A DNA stretch of 64,000 nt from Burkholderia latens (GTDB lineage: Bacteria; Pseudomonadota; Gammaproteobacteria; Burkholderiales; Burkholderiaceae): assembly GCF_902499045.1 (NCBI RefSeq), contig NZ_CABVPL010000023.1:33508-97507 (forward strand). The letters are read 5' to 3'. This document shows positions 27,225 to 36,787 of this stretch, one piece after another. Numbering within the stretch: the first letter of the stretch is position 1; each line of letters opens with the position of its first letter. The notes below the pieces were generated by a model. It saw only the letters and a list, made by a program, of their open reading frames with translations. It ran no database searches and had not been told where the DNA came from. A program made the position numbers and the translations under genes.

Positions 27225-27237
27225 GTGTTGTCAACAC
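27225..27237. promoter_or_regulatory. candidate operator (perfect 6-bp inverted repeat) upstream of glnH-like operon
   Basis: GTGTTG and CAACAC flank one T, forming a 13-base palindrome in an AT-rich stretch 108 bases ahead of the glnH-like start. Its form resembles LacI/GntR-type operators, but no local regulator gene of those families is present in the cluster. Confidence 0.4.
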
Positions 27238-27500
27238 GGATACTACGACAACAAAAAAATACTCAACAAGAAAATGCATCGAGACAAACCCGGCCCGGCA
27301 CGCGGGGTTTGGTCGGAGGAAAAGGCACGGGAGACGGCAGTAAGGGGCGGCGGGTCAGGACTCGCCGTTGCGGGCGCGAAGCGCGAATGCGCGATGATCC
27401 GATGAGCGCGAGCGCTGCCGGGCAGTGCTCGTGCGTCACCATCGCGATCCGAAAATCGGGATGGCAAATGTGGGCCGTGCAGAACGAGCGGGCGCTTGGC

Positions 27501-27560
<60 letters not shown>

Positions 27561-27750
27561 GGCGGCACCGGCGCTGGGGCTGCGGTAGCGACCGGCCGTT
27601 CGCGGCACACGTCCCGCACCGCACCGTGCGCCCTCGCACACCGTCCCTGCCGCTCCTGGCCCCGAATGCCGGCGACCACCCACGCCGCTCAATGATCGGG
27701 ACGAGCCTCGGACAGCAACGTCATCCTGCACGACCTCGAAGCGGCCCGTG

Positions 27751-30700
27751 TCACGCCGCCACGCCGCTCGCCTGATGCGAAACCAGCCGCGCATACGCGC
27801 CCTGCCGCGCGATCAGCTCCGCATGCGTGCCCGCCTCGATGATCCTGCCGTGCTCGATCACGAGAATCCTGTCCGCATTGCGCACGGTCGACAGCCGGTG
27901 CGCGATGATGATCGACGTGCGCTGCGCCATCAGGTCCTCCAGCGCCGCGCGGATCTGCTGCTCGCTGATCGTGTCCAGATGCGATGTCGCTTCATCGAGG
28001 ATCAGCACCGGTGCGTCCTTCAGGAACGCACGCGCGATCGCGACACGCTGGCGCTGCCCGCCGGACAGCTGCACGCCGCGCTCGCCGACGCGCGTCGCGA
28101 GCCCGTCCGGCAGCCGCGCGACGAATTCGCCGAGCGCGGCCTGATCGATCGCACGCCGCACGTCCGCATCGGACGCATCGCTCGCCGCCAGACGGATGTT
28201 CGCTTCGAGCGTGTCGTTGAACAGATAGGTATCCTGCGCGACGAGCGCGATGTGCCGGCGCAGGTCGTCGAGCCGCAAGTCGCGCAGATCGACGCCGCCG
28301 AGCGACACACGCCCGTGCTGAGGATCCCAGAAACGCAGCAGCAGGCTCGCGACGGTCGACTTGCCGGCGCCGGATGCACCGACCAGCGCGACCGTGCTGC
28401 CCGGCGGCACGTCGAAGCTCATGCGATCGATCGCCGGCACGCCGCGGCCGGGGTACGTGAAGCACGCGTCGTCGAAGCGCACGGTCGCGTCGCCGGACAT
28501 CGCATGCGTGCCGTCGACCACCGTCACCGGCTCCTTGTCGATCGCACGCAGGCGCCGCGTCGATGCGATCGTGTCCGCGAGCTGCCGCGCGACCTGACCG
28601 ATCTCGGCGACCGGCATGAACGCGGCCACGGCGACCAGCACCAGCAGCGGCAACGATTCGTGCGCGAACCAGCCGCGCGCGCTCAACCACGCGCCGAGCG
28701 CCGCGACGGCCAGGCCGCCGAGCCCGCTCGCGATCTCCAGCGCGGCGCTCTGCGCGGACAGGTCGTCGAGCAGCTTTGCGCGTTGCAGCCGGTACGCGTC
28801 GGCTTGCGCGACGAACGCGGCGCGCCGCCGCTCGATCGCCTGGAACGCGGTCAGTTCGGCGAGCCCCTGGATCGTTTCGGTCAGGTGCGCGCCGAGCTGG
28901 CCGAGCGCTTCGCGCGCGCCGGTGCCGAGCCGGTCGACGTCGCGCCGCGCGAGCACCGGCGCGAGCCCGGCCCACAGCAGGAACGGCAGCAGCACGAACG
29001 CGAGCGGCCACGCCACCGACGCGAGCAGCGCGAGCACGCCGGCCGGCACCAGCACCGCGACGAACGCGGGCGCGAGCGTATGCGCATAGAAGTATTCGAC
29101 GGTCTCGACGTCCTGCGTCGCGAGCGCGACCAGATCGCCGGCGCGGCGCCGCAACAGCCCGGCCGGCGCGAGCCGTTCGAGCGTCGCGAACAGCGCGATG
29201 CGCATCTCGGCGAGCAGCCGGTACGCCATGTCGTGCGCGAGCCACGATTCGAGCCAGTGCAGCACGGCCGCGATCGGCGCGACGACGAGCAGCGCCGCGA
29301 CGAGCGCCCCGTTCGCGTGTCCGGCCGAGACGCCGCCGACCACCAGCGCGCCGATCACGCCGACACCGACGAACGCCAGCACGCGGCCGATCCCGAACAA
29401 CACGGTCAGCACGACCTTGCCTTTCCACGGACTGACGAAGCGCAGCAGCGTGCGTAAGGTCTCCGGCCAGCCGATCGCGGCCGCGTCGTCGTTCAGCGGC
29501 CGGACCTGCGGGCCGGACGCCGCACGCGCGCTCGCGCCGCCGGCCGCCGCGGCCGTGCCCGCGGCTTCGGCGGCAGCCTCCAGCTGCGGCCCCATCAGCC
29601 GCCGGTACGGGCCGTCGCGCGCGATCAACTGCGCGTGCGTGCCCTCGTCGACCACGCGCCCCTGGTCGAGCACCAGGATGCGATCGGCGCCGATCACGCT
29701 GGACAGCCGGTGCGCGAGCACGAGCGTCGTGCGGCCGCGCGTGAGCCGGTCGAGCGCCTGCTGGATCAACGCTTCGTTCTCCGCATCGACCGACGACAGC
29801 GCCTCGTCGAGCAGCAGGATCGGCGCATCGCGCAGCAGCGCGCGAGCGATCGCGATCCGCTGCCGCTGGCCGCCGGACAGCATCAGCCCGCGTTCGCCGA
29901 TGCGCGTCGCGTAGCCGTCGGGCAGCGCCGAAATGAAATCGTGCGCGTTGGCCGCGCGCGCGGCCGCGATCATGTCCGCGTCGCTCGCGTCGGGACGGCC
30001 GAGCCGCAGGTTCTCCGCGACGCTGCCGTCGAACAGCGTCGCGTCCTGCGCGACGACCGCGATCATCTCGCGCACCTGGTCGGCGTCGAGCGTGCGCACG
30101 TCGTGACCGCCGATGCGGATCGCGCCGCGCTGCGCGTCGTGCTGGCGCAGAAGCAGCCGCACGATGGTCGACTTGCCCGCGCCGCTCGGACCGACGATCG
30201 CGACCGTCTCGCCTTCGCGCACCGAGAAACTCAATGCCGCATGCGCATCCGCGCGACGGCCCGGATACGCGAAGCTGACGCCGTCGAACACGATCTCCGG
30301 CCGCACGTGCGCGATGCGCGGCGCCGCGGCCGCCGGCGCGTCGCCGCCCGCGTCCAGCAGCGCATGAATCGCGTTCGCCGCCGACTGGCCGATCATCCCC
30401 TGATGCAGCACGCCGCGCAGGTCGCGCAGCGGCCGGAAGATCTCGCTGCCGGCCATCAGCACGATCAGCAGCGCTTCGAGGCTCATGTAGCCGTGACGCA
30501 CGCGCCATGCGCCGACTGCAATCGCGGCGGCCGCGCCGAGGCCGGTGCCGAGATCGGTGAAGAGCCGCGTCAGCAGCCCGAGCGCGAGCACCCAGAACGT
30601 GCTGTCGGACAGCGCGCGCGCCTTCGCCGCCAGTTTCGCGCCGAACGCGCGGCTCTGCCCGAACGCCTTCAGCGTCGGCAGGCCCTGCACCGCGTCGAGA

Positions 30701-31293
30701 AACTCCTCGCCGAACGCCTTGAACGCCGCCGAACGTGCCAGCGCCGCGCGCCGGTCCGCACGGTGCACGAGTTGCGGCAGCGCGAGCGTGACGAGCGCGG
30801 CAATCAGCAGGACCGCGGCCGTCGGCACGTCCCACCACGCGAGCACCGCGAAGATCATCACCGGCGCGCACGCGGCGATCACGAGCTGCGGCAGGTAGAC
30901 GCCGAAGAAGGTCTGCAGTTGCTCGACGCCGTCGACGACGGCCAGCATCACGCCGCCCGTGCGCTCGCCGCTGAACCACGCGGGGCCGAGCGCGGCGATC
31001 CGGTCGAACAGCCGCGCGCGCAGCGCGGACTGCACGTGCCCGGCCGTGTGCTGCGCGAGCACCGTGCGGCGATGATCGAGCCATGCGCGCAGCAGCACGC
31101 AGAGCGTCGTTGCAACGACGGCTTCGCCGATATCGCGCGCGGCCGCGCCGGCGAACACGAGCGCAAGCACGCGGCCGAGAAACACGAACCGGAGGATGCC
31201 GACACCCATCGCGAGCAGCCCGAGCGCGACCGCGGCGGCGACCCGCCAGCGCAATCCCGCCATCATCGCCCATAGTCGCCGGTCGAAATACAT
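27751..31293 (-). CDS. single-chain CydDC-like ABC exporter (two TMD-NBD halves fused)
   Basis: A 1180-residue protein containing two complete half-transporters. The start at 31293 (MYFDRRLW) follows GGAGGG. Half one has membrane helices to about residue 320 and an ATPase with Walker A GPSGAGKST (about 380), LSGGQRQR and ILLLDEA. Half two repeats this with GASGAGKST (about 970), LSGGQRQR and VLILDEATS; a linker rich in Ala/Gly joins them near 580-625. The first half has CydD-like features (FFGVYLPQLV) and the second is CydC-like. CydDC exports cysteine and glutathione and supports cytochrome bd assembly, but no cydAB is nearby, so the substrate is open. Confidence 0.9.
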   Translation of the reverse strand: MYFDRRLWAMMAGLRWRVAAAVALGLLAMGVGILRFVFLGRVLALVFAGAAARDIGEAVVATTLCVLLRAWLDHRRTVLAQHTAGHVQSALRARLFDRIAALGPAWFSGERTGGVMLAVVDGVEQLQTFFGVYLPQLVIAACAPVMIFAVLAWWDVPTAAVLLIAALVTLALPQLVHRADRRAALARSAAFKAFGEEFLDAVQGLPTLKAFGQSRAFGAKLAAKARALSDSTFWVLALGLLTRLFTDLGTGLGAAAAIAVGAWRVRHGYMSLEALLIVLMAGSEIFRPLRDLRGVLHQGMIGQSAANAIHALLDAGGDAPAAAAPRIAHVRPEIVFDGVSFAYPGRRADAHAALSFSVREGETVAIVGPSGAGKSTIVRLLLRQHDAQRGAIRIGGHDVRTLDADQVREMIAVVAQDATLFDGSVAENLRLGRPDASDADMIAAARAANAHDFISALPDGYATRIGERGLMLSGGQRQRIAIARALLRDAPILLLDEALSSVDAENEALIQQALDRLTRGRTTLVLAHRLSSVIGADRILVLDQGRVVDEGTHAQLIARDGPYRRLMGPQLEAAAEAAGTAAAAGGASARAASGPQVRPLNDDAAAIGWPETLRTLLRFVSPWKGKVVLTVLFGIGRVLAFVGVGVIGALVVGGVSAGHANGALVAALLVVAPIAAVLHWLESWLAHDMAYRLLAEMRIALFATLERLAPAGLLRRRAGDLVALATQDVETVEYFYAHTLAPAFVAVLVPAGVLALLASVAWPLAFVLLPFLLWAGLAPVLARRDVDRLGTGAREALGQLGAHLTETIQGLAELTAFQAIERRRAAFVAQADAYRLQRAKLLDDLSAQSAALEIASGLGGLAVAALGAWLSARGWFAHESLPLLVLVAVAAFMPVAEIGQVARQLADTIASTRRLRAIDKEPVTVVDGTHAMSGDATVRFDDACFTYPGRGVPAIDRMSFDVPPGSTVALVGASGAGKSTVASLLLRFWDPQHGRVSLGGVDLRDLRLDDLRRHIALVAQDTYLFNDTLEANIRLAASDASDADVRRAIDQAALGEFVARLPDGLATRVGERGVQLSGGQRQRVAIARAFLKDAPVLILDEATSHLDTISEQQIRAALEDLMAQRTSIIIAHRLSTVRNADRILVIEHGRIIEAGTHAELIARQGAYARLVSHQASGVAA

Positions 31294-31412
31294 GAAGCCC
31301 TCCAGTCGGTTTTTCGTTGCGGTTTGATCGACCGGACCAAGGCTACCCGCGCGGCCGGCGCGCGGCAAAAGATGATTTTTCAACGGGTGTTGAGTCACCT
31401 ACAATACCCCGC
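31294..31412. promoter_or_regulatory. divergent promoter region of exporter and LysR genes
   Basis: This 119-base gap separates the start codons of the exporter (minus) and the LysR gene (plus). It contains a short AT-rich stretch at 31370-31385 and the exporter ribosome-binding site (GGAGGG on the minus strand). No clear inverted repeat was identified. Confidence 0.4.
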
Positions 31413-32366
31413 ATGTCGCACCTTCCACCGCTCAGCGCATTGCGTGCCTTCGAGGCGGCCGTCCGCCTCGGCGGGTTCGCGCGCGCGGCGGCCGAGCTCA
31501 ACGTGTCGACGAGTGCGATCAGCCACCAGATCCGCGCGCTGGAGGAATCGCTGGGCGCGCGCCTGCTCGAACGCAGCACGGGGCTGGGCGGCATCAGTCT
31601 CACGCCTGCGGGCACGCGCCTGCTGCCGGCCGTCAGCGACGCGCTCGCGAAGCTGACCGACGCCTGCGCGGAGATTCGCGGCACCACCACGCAACGGCTG
31701 ACGGTCTCCGCCAACGCGCCGTTTTCGTCGATGTGGCTCGCGCGCCGCCTCGCGGAATTCTCGTCGCTTCATCCCGAAACGCCACTGCATGCGGTCGTGA
31801 TCGACGACGAACCGGATTTCGCGCGCAGCGGAGTCGACCTCGCGATCGTTCACGTGAGCGCGCACCGGCTGCGCGCCGACGATGACGTGCTGATGCGCGA
31901 AACCGTGTTTCCGGTCTGCAGCCCCGAGCTGTTCCCGTATGCGTCGGGGTATGTGTGCCGCTCGCGCCTGCTGCAGGAGATGCACGAGGACAGCCCGGAA
32001 ATCGACTGGCGCAACTGGGCCGTGCATTTCGGCCTGCCGGACGACTTCGAGACGAAGATCGTCCGCTACAGCAGCTTCAGCCAGGTGATCGGTGCGGCGC
32101 TCGGCGGTGCGGGCATCGCGCTCGGCCGGGTGCCGCTGATCGAGCCCGAACTGCGCAGCGGCCGGCTGGTGCCGCTGGTGCCGGGCCTCGCGCGCGATGC
32201 GTCGTGGCGCTTCGTGCTGCGCCGCAATCCGGCGACGCGGCATCGGCTGCTCGATCCGTTGATCGCGTTCCTGCGCCGCGAAGCCGACGCGCCGCCGTTC
32301 AAGCTCGCGACGATCGTTGCGTCCGCATCCAACGACAGTCATGCGCGCGGCGCGGGCGGCGCGTAA
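31413..32366 (+). CDS. LysR-family transcriptional regulator, GcvA-like
   Basis: A 317-residue regulator; the ATG at 31413 gives MSHLPPLSALRAFEAAVRL, a standard start for the GcvA subgroup. The helix-turn-helix is at about residues 6-65, with SAISHQIRALEESLG as recognition region. The ligand domain covers about 90-300. It is divergent from the fused ABC exporter and may control it. The last 15 residues (SNDSHARGAGGA) are low complexity and probably disordered. Confidence 0.9.
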   Translation: MSHLPPLSALRAFEAAVRLGGFARAAAELNVSTSAISHQIRALEESLGARLLERSTGLGGISLTPAGTRLLPAVSDALAKLTDACAEIRGTTTQRLTVSANAPFSSMWLARRLAEFSSLHPETPLHAVVIDDEPDFARSGVDLAIVHVSAHRLRADDDVLMRETVFPVCSPELFPYASGYVCRSRLLQEMHEDSPEIDWRNWAVHFGLPDDFETKIVRYSSFSQVIGAALGGAGIALGRVPLIEPELRSGRLVPLVPGLARDASWRFVLRRNPATRHRLLDPLIAFLRREADAPPFKLATIVASASNDSHARGAGGA

Positions 32367-32420
32367 CGAGCCCGCGCACGCGGCCGGCGCGAGCATCGCC
32401 GGTTGATGAACGCGTGCTCG

Positions 32421-32792
32421 TCACGGCGTCGCGAAAAACAGCGCGACGACGCAGGCCATCCCGCCGAACCACACGAGCGAGCGCAGCGTCGCCCAGTTCA
32501 GCAGATACATCAGCGCGTAGACGACACGAATCGCGACGAATGCGATCGCGAGCCGGTCGACGTGCTGCGCGTTCGCGCCGTTGTGCCACGCGACCACCAG
32601 CGCAGCCGTGAACAGCGCGAACGCTTCCCATGCATTCTGGTGCGCGGCCTGCGCCCGCGCGCGCCAGCCTTCGAGCTTCGCCAGGTATTCGCGCGGCGTG
32701 CGGTTGTCGTACCGCTTGTCGGCCTTCGCCAGGAACGTCATCGGGAACGGCAACAGCGCGACGATGAACAGGCACAGCTGGGACGTCGTCAT
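32421..32792 (-). CDS. MAPEG-family small membrane protein
   Basis: A 123-residue protein with four hydrophobic helices (about 5-22, 48-68, 72-95, 100-120). The segment RTPREYLAKLEGWRARAQAAHQNAWEAF matches the conserved Asn/Glu-containing loop of the MAPEG superfamily (membrane proteins linked to eicosanoid and glutathione metabolism in eukaryotes); the bacterial role is unknown. The ATG at 32792 follows AAGGAGGAG. It is convergent with the LysR gene. Confidence 0.85.
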   Translation of the reverse strand: MTTSQLCLFIVALLPFPMTFLAKADKRYDNRTPREYLAKLEGWRARAQAAHQNAWEAFALFTAALVVAWHNGANAQHVDRLAIAFVAIRVVYALMYLLNWATLRSLVWFGGMACVVALFFATP

Positions 32793-33109
32793 CCGGTCTC
32801 CTCCTTTTATGGTTACATTGATCAATGACAAGGTCGCGCAGAGCTTAGCATTGCATCGCGCCGATCGCGTACCGGTTTTCTAGACGGGAGGCTCGGCAAA
32901 GCCAGCGGCCGGCGACCGCGGCGGCGTGCGGCTCGCATGCGGGCCGCGCAAAAAATTCCACCAAATCGCCGACAAATACGTTAATTAAAACTGGTCGAAC
33001 ACCAATAAGATAGCGCTCGACACTGGTTTTGCGCATCCGCGCGCCAGCCCCGATGACCCGCGCGGCGCCATCGTGCGCGCGCCGAACGACTTTCGACCCG
33101 AGCCCGACC
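32793..33109. other. upstream region of alanine racemase and MAPEG genes
   Basis: This 317-base stretch separates two divergent genes. An AT-rich block at 32950-33010, with TTAATTAAA at 32981-32989 and CAATAAGAT near 33003-33011, probably holds the alanine racemase promoter. No reading frame with a ribosome-binding site was found, and no repeat beyond these. Confidence 0.45.
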
Positions 33110-34231
33110 ATGCCCCGTCCCATCGTCGCCCATATCCGTCCGGACGCCGTCCGCCACAACCTCGAGTTCATCCGCCGCACCGCCGCGCAATCGCGCGTGT
33201 GGGCCGTGGTCAAGGCCAACGCATACGGCCACGGAATCGAGCGGATCTATCCGGGCCTCGCGGGGGCCGACGGCATCGCGCTGCTCGATCTCGACGAAGC
33301 CGTGCGCGTGCGCGAGCTCGGCTGGGACAAGCCGGTACTGTTGCTCGAAGGGATCTTCGAGCCGGCCGACGTCGAACTCGCCGATCGTCTCCGGCTGACC
33401 GTGGCCGTGCACTGCGACGAGCAGCTCGACCTGCTAATCGCCGCGAAGCCGCAGCAGCCGATCGACATCCAGCTGAAGATGAACACCGGGATGAACCGGC
33501 TCGGCTACCGGCCGCACGCGTTTCGCGCCGCGTGGGAACGTGCGGCGGCCGCGCCGTCGATCGGCCAGATCACGCTGATGATGCATTTCGCGAACGCCGA
33601 CGAAGGCGAAGTCGACTGGCAGCTCGAGCAGTTCGATGCGGCCACGGCCGGGATTCCGGGCGAACGCTCGACGTCGAACTCGGCGGCCGTGCTGTGGCAT
33701 CCGCGCGCGCATCGCGACTGGGTGCGGCCCGGCACGATCCTGTACGGCGCGTCGCCGACGGGCGCGTCGCGGCACATCGCCGACACGCCGCTGACGGCCG
33801 CGATGACGCTGACCAGCAAGATCATCGGCGTGCAGACGCTCGCGCCGCAGGAAACGGTCGGCTACGGCCGCCGCTTCACGGCGGACCGGCCGATGCGGAT
33901 CGGCGTCGTCGCGTGCGGCTATGCGGACGGCTATCCGCGCCACGCGCCGACCGGCACGCCGATCGCGGTGGACGGCGTGATCACGCGCGTCGTCGGCCGC
34001 GTGTCGATGGACATGCTGACCGTCGACCTGACGCCGTGCCCGAACGCGGGCATCGGCTCGAGCGTCGAGCTGTGGGGCGACCAGGTGAAGGTGGACGACG
34101 TCGCGGAAGCGAGCGGCACGATCGGTTACGAGCTGATGTGCGCGCTCGCGCGCCGCGTGCCGGTCGTGATCGTGCCGCCCGGTGCGTCGTCGGTGCAGCC
34201 GGCGCCGCGCACGGGCAGCTACGGGCGATAA
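33110..34231 (+). CDS. alr: alanine racemase
   Basis: A 373-residue PLP enzyme converting L- and D-alanine for peptidoglycan or D-alanine catabolism. The PLP Lys35 is in [10 protein letters not shown] at the N-terminus, [10 protein letters not shown] and HFANADE are family blocks, and the catalytic Tyr lies in VGYGRRF, with [11 protein letters not shown] after it. The ATG at 33110 gives the standard start; an upstream in-frame ATG would add an unconserved 27 residues. No amino-acid dehydrogenase (dadA) is adjacent, so whether this is the biosynthetic (Alr) or catabolic (DadX) isoform cannot be decided. Confidence 0.94.
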   Translation: MPRPIVAHIRPDAVRHNLEFIRRTAAQSRVWAVVKANAYGHGIERIYPGLAGADGIALLDLDEAVRVRELGWDKPVLLLEGIFEPADVELADRLRLTVAVHCDEQLDLLIAAKPQQPIDIQLKMNTGMNRLGYRPHAFRAAWERAAAAPSIGQITLMMHFANADEGEVDWQLEQFDAATAGIPGERSTSNSAAVLWHPRAHRDWVRPGTILYGASPTGASRHIADTPLTAAMTLTSKIIGVQTLAPQETVGYGRRFTADRPMRIGVVACGYADGYPRHAPTGTPIAVDGVITRVVGRVSMDMLTVDLTPCPNAGIGSSVELWGDQVKVDDVAEASGTIGYELMCALARRVPVVIVPPGASSVQPAPRTGSYGR

Positions 34232-34244
34232 CGCACGGCAATCA

Positions 34245-34272
34245 CGCCGCGGCACGCTCGTGCGTCGCGGCG
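34245..34272. terminator. putative hairpin between convergent alr and crotonase genes
   Basis: CGCCGCG (34245-34251) pairs with CGCGGCG (34266-34272) and GCACG (34252-34256) with CGTGC (34259-34263), interrupted by a two-base bulge. It follows the alr stop by 13 bases, but has no T-run, so terminator function is uncertain. Confidence 0.35.
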
Positions 34273-34415
34273 CATCCCGATCGTCCGCATTCGTTCGCGG
34301 GCCGCGTCGACCGGCTCGTTTGCCATGAGCGGCACGCTTCGGCGGTATGGGGCGAGTGCGCGGCACGAGCGCCGTTGCCACAAACGCACACGCACCCTTG
34401 TCGCTGTTCGACGCG

Positions 34416-35210
34416 TCACGACCGCCAGGTCGGCCTGCGCTTGTCCAGAAACGCGTCGATCCCCTCGCCCGCGTCCTCTTCCATCATGTTGCGCGCCATC
34501 ACGTCGCCCGCAAACGCATACGCATCGTCGAGCGGCATCTCGCGCTGCCGGTAGAACATCTGCTTGCCGTAGCGCACCGCCGCCGGACTCTTCGCGACGA
34601 TCTCCGCGACCTTGCGCGCGACGGCCGCGTCGAGCGCGTCCTCGGGCACCGCTTCGTTGACGAGCCCCCACGCGGCGGCCGTCGCCGCATCGACGAAACG
34701 CCCGGTGACGAGCATGTCGAACGCGCGCTTCGCCGACACGTTGCGGCTCAATGCGACGGCCGGCGTCGAACAGAACAGCCCGACGTTGATGCCCGACACC
34801 GCGAAGCGCGCGGTGTCGGCCGCGATCGCGAGGTCGCATGCCGCGACGAGCTGGCAGCCGGCCGCCGTCGCGATTCCTTGCACACGCGCGATCACCGGCA
34901 CCGGCAACGCGCGCATCGCGAGCATCACGCGGCTGCATTGCGCGAACAGCGCACGGTAGTAATCGAGTTCGGGCTTGCCGCGCATCTGCCGCAGGTCATG
35001 GCCCGCGCAGAACGCGTTGCCCTCGGCGGCGAGCACGACGCAGCGCACGTGCGGATCGGCGGCGAGCGAGTCGAATGCGTGTTGCAGGCTCGCGAGCAGT
35101 GCGTCCGACAGCGCGTTGAACTGGTGCGGCCGGTTCAGCCGCAGCGTGACGACGCCGTCGCGGTCTTCACGCAGCAGAACGGGTTCCGATGACGAGTGAT
35201 TCGAATCCAT
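34416..35210 (-). CDS. enoyl-CoA hydratase/isomerase family protein, ECHDC3-like
   Basis: A 264-residue crotonase-fold protein. Oxyanion-hole motifs are GNAFCAGHDL (64-73) and GIATAAGCQLVAACD (112-126), and the family core is otherwise intact. At the place of the two catalytic glutamates of classical hydratases, this protein has Gln120 (CQL instead of CEL) and a SGINVGLFCSTP sequence without Glu, as in ECHDC3-type members. A normal hydratase reaction is therefore unlikely and the true CoA-thioester chemistry is unknown. No other fatty-acid genes lie beside it. Confidence 0.88.
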   Translation of the reverse strand: MDSNHSSSEPVLLREDRDGVVTLRLNRPHQFNALSDALLASLQHAFDSLAADPHVRCVVLAAEGNAFCAGHDLRQMRGKPELDYYRALFAQCSRVMLAMRALPVPVIARVQGIATAAGCQLVAACDLAIAADTARFAVSGINVGLFCSTPAVALSRNVSAKRAFDMLVTGRFVDAATAAAWGLVNEAVPEDALDAAVARKVAEIVAKSPAAVRYGKQMFYRQREMPLDDAYAFAGDVMARNMMEEDAGEGIDAFLDKRRPTWRS

Positions 35211-35309
35211 GATGGTCCACCTGATTGTCCGGATCGCGACACGCTAGCGGTTCAATATAGTCGATCCCCGCACGGACGGCGTCTACCGGCGTCACTCGTA
35301 GGTAGCGCT

Positions 35310-36263
35310 TCAGCGCGGCCGGTACTCGCCATCGTGCGCAGACCAGCGGAACGTCTGGCGCCATCGGCCGCCGCGCGCGCGCAGCTGCAGGTCGCGAAAC
35401 CCGTCCGTCGATGTCGCGAGCACGCTCAACGTATTGCTGCCGTCCGTGATGTCGTGATCGCGCGTGCCGTCGGCATGCCAGTCGCCGGCGATATTCCGAT
35501 AGAACATCATCGGTCGTGCGAACACGACGCGCAACGTCTTTCCGTCGAGCCTGAACAGGTACAGCGCCTCGAACGACGCGCCGCCGCCCGCATAGCCGAT
35601 CGACCAGCCCGCGCGCACGCCGAACACCGCGTCGCCCGCGCGCAGCACATACGGTGCGAGATCGAACCGTAGCCATCGATCGGGCCGTAACGCGAGATCG
35701 CCACGCGGTGTCGGCTGTTCAAGGTAGTCCGGACTGTCGAGATTCGTCCCGCTCCAGTCGGTCGGCTGATCCAGTGGCTGATCCGTGCGCGCGACGATGC
35801 GCGGCGTACCGTCCGGGCCGCGCTCGAACACGCCCAGCCAGACCAGCCCGCTCGCGGTCTCGGCGTCGCTCCGATGCTGGTAGCCGTCGCAGTCGGTCGG
35901 CGCGCGCAATCGCAGCACCTCCTGCGCGCGTTCGTCGCTCGGTGCCGCGCAGACGATTGCGACGAACGAACCGGGGCGCTGCGGCCATGGCTTCGCACCG
36001 GCCAGAACGACGCGAGCAGGATTCGCGCCCGGGGCAAGCTGCGCGATCAGCGCCTCTTTCGTGAAGCCCGGCGGCAGGTGCACACCGAAACCGTCCGGTT
36101 CCGGACCATCGCCGATTTCGCGCGAGTGAGCGGCCCGTGCGTCGGGCGACGCCAGCTTCGCGGGCACCTGATCGAGCGAATGCGCACTGCCCGCCGCGTG
36201 TGCGGCCAGGACTACACACGACGCGCCAATCGTGACAAGCCATCGGACGCAGCGGATCGTCAT
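35310..36263 (-). CDS. exported protein of unknown function
   Basis: A 317-residue protein not recognised. The start at 36263 gives MTIRCVRWL and a signal peptide cleaved after AAHAAG (about residue 24). The mature part contains HLPPGFTKEALIAQL, a segment rich in Trp, Asp and Tyr (residues about 180-230: YLEQPTPRGDLAL, LRFDLAPYVL) and a C-terminal strand-rich block (LQLRARGGRWRQTFRW). The two Cys residues in CAAP and DCDGY may form a disulfide. It stands between unrelated genes. A periplasmic or secreted binding domain is a guess. Confidence 0.75.
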   Translation of the reverse strand: MTIRCVRWLVTIGASCVVLAAHAAGSAHSLDQVPAKLASPDARAAHSREIGDGPEPDGFGVHLPPGFTKEALIAQLAPGANPARVVLAGAKPWPQRPGSFVAIVCAAPSDERAQEVLRLRAPTDCDGYQHRSDAETASGLVWLGVFERGPDGTPRIVARTDQPLDQPTDWSGTNLDSPDYLEQPTPRGDLALRPDRWLRFDLAPYVLRAGDAVFGVRAGWSIGYAGGGASFEALYLFRLDGKTLRVVFARPMMFYRNIAGDWHADGTRDHDITDGSNTLSVLATSTDGFRDLQLRARGGRWRQTFRWSAHDGEYRPR

Positions 36264-36374
36264 ACCGGAATATCCTGTAGATGCGGGGGCATGCGCTGCG
36301 CGGCGCGCAGGCACGCCGGCCTCGGCATCGCGAGGATACGGACATCGCGGCGCGCTGTAAATCGGGCCGCGCCG

Positions 36375-36740
36375 TCAGCCCGCGAGCTTCTTCAGCGCGT
36401 CGAGCACCGCGTCGCCCTTGAACGGCTTCACGATCCAGCCCTTCACGCCGGCGGCCTTGCCGCGCTCCTTCATCGCCGGGCTGCTTTCGGTCGTCAGCAT
36501 CACGATGTTGACCGACGCGTTCGCGAGTTCGCCGCGAATCTTCTCGGCCATCGTCAGGCCGTCCATGTTCGGCATGTTCACGTCGCTGATCACGAGGCGC
36601 ACGCCGGGCGTCGCCTTGAGCTTCGCGAGCCCGTCCTTGCCGTCCACCGCCGTCGCGACGTCGAGCCCGTGATTGCGCAGGAACCCCGCGACTTCGTCGC
36701 GCACCGTGCCCGAATCGTCGACCACCAGAATCTTTGCCAT
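36375..36740 (-). CDS. stand-alone CheY-like response regulator
   Basis: A 121-residue receiver with all canonical residues: Asp8-Asp9 (VVDDS), phospho-acceptor Asp53 (ISDVNMP), Thr near 83 (MLTTES) and Lys105 (VKPF). It is the last gene of the five-gene chemosensory-like operon (41499 to 36375), 47 bases after the receiver-CheX gene. It is the natural acceptor of phosphate from the operon's Hpt-kinase. Output is unknown; as no flagellar gene is near, it might target a non-flagellar system. Confidence 0.95.
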   Translation of the reverse strand: MAKILVVDDSGTVRDEVAGFLRNHGLDVATAVDGKDGLAKLKATPGVRLVISDVNMPNMDGLTMAEKIRGELANASVNIVMLTTESSPAMKERGKAAGVKGWIVKPFKGDAVLDALKKLAG

Positions 36741-36787
36741 CGTGTACCCCTTTTCGTTGTTGCCGACTTCAACAGTCGATATGCCAT

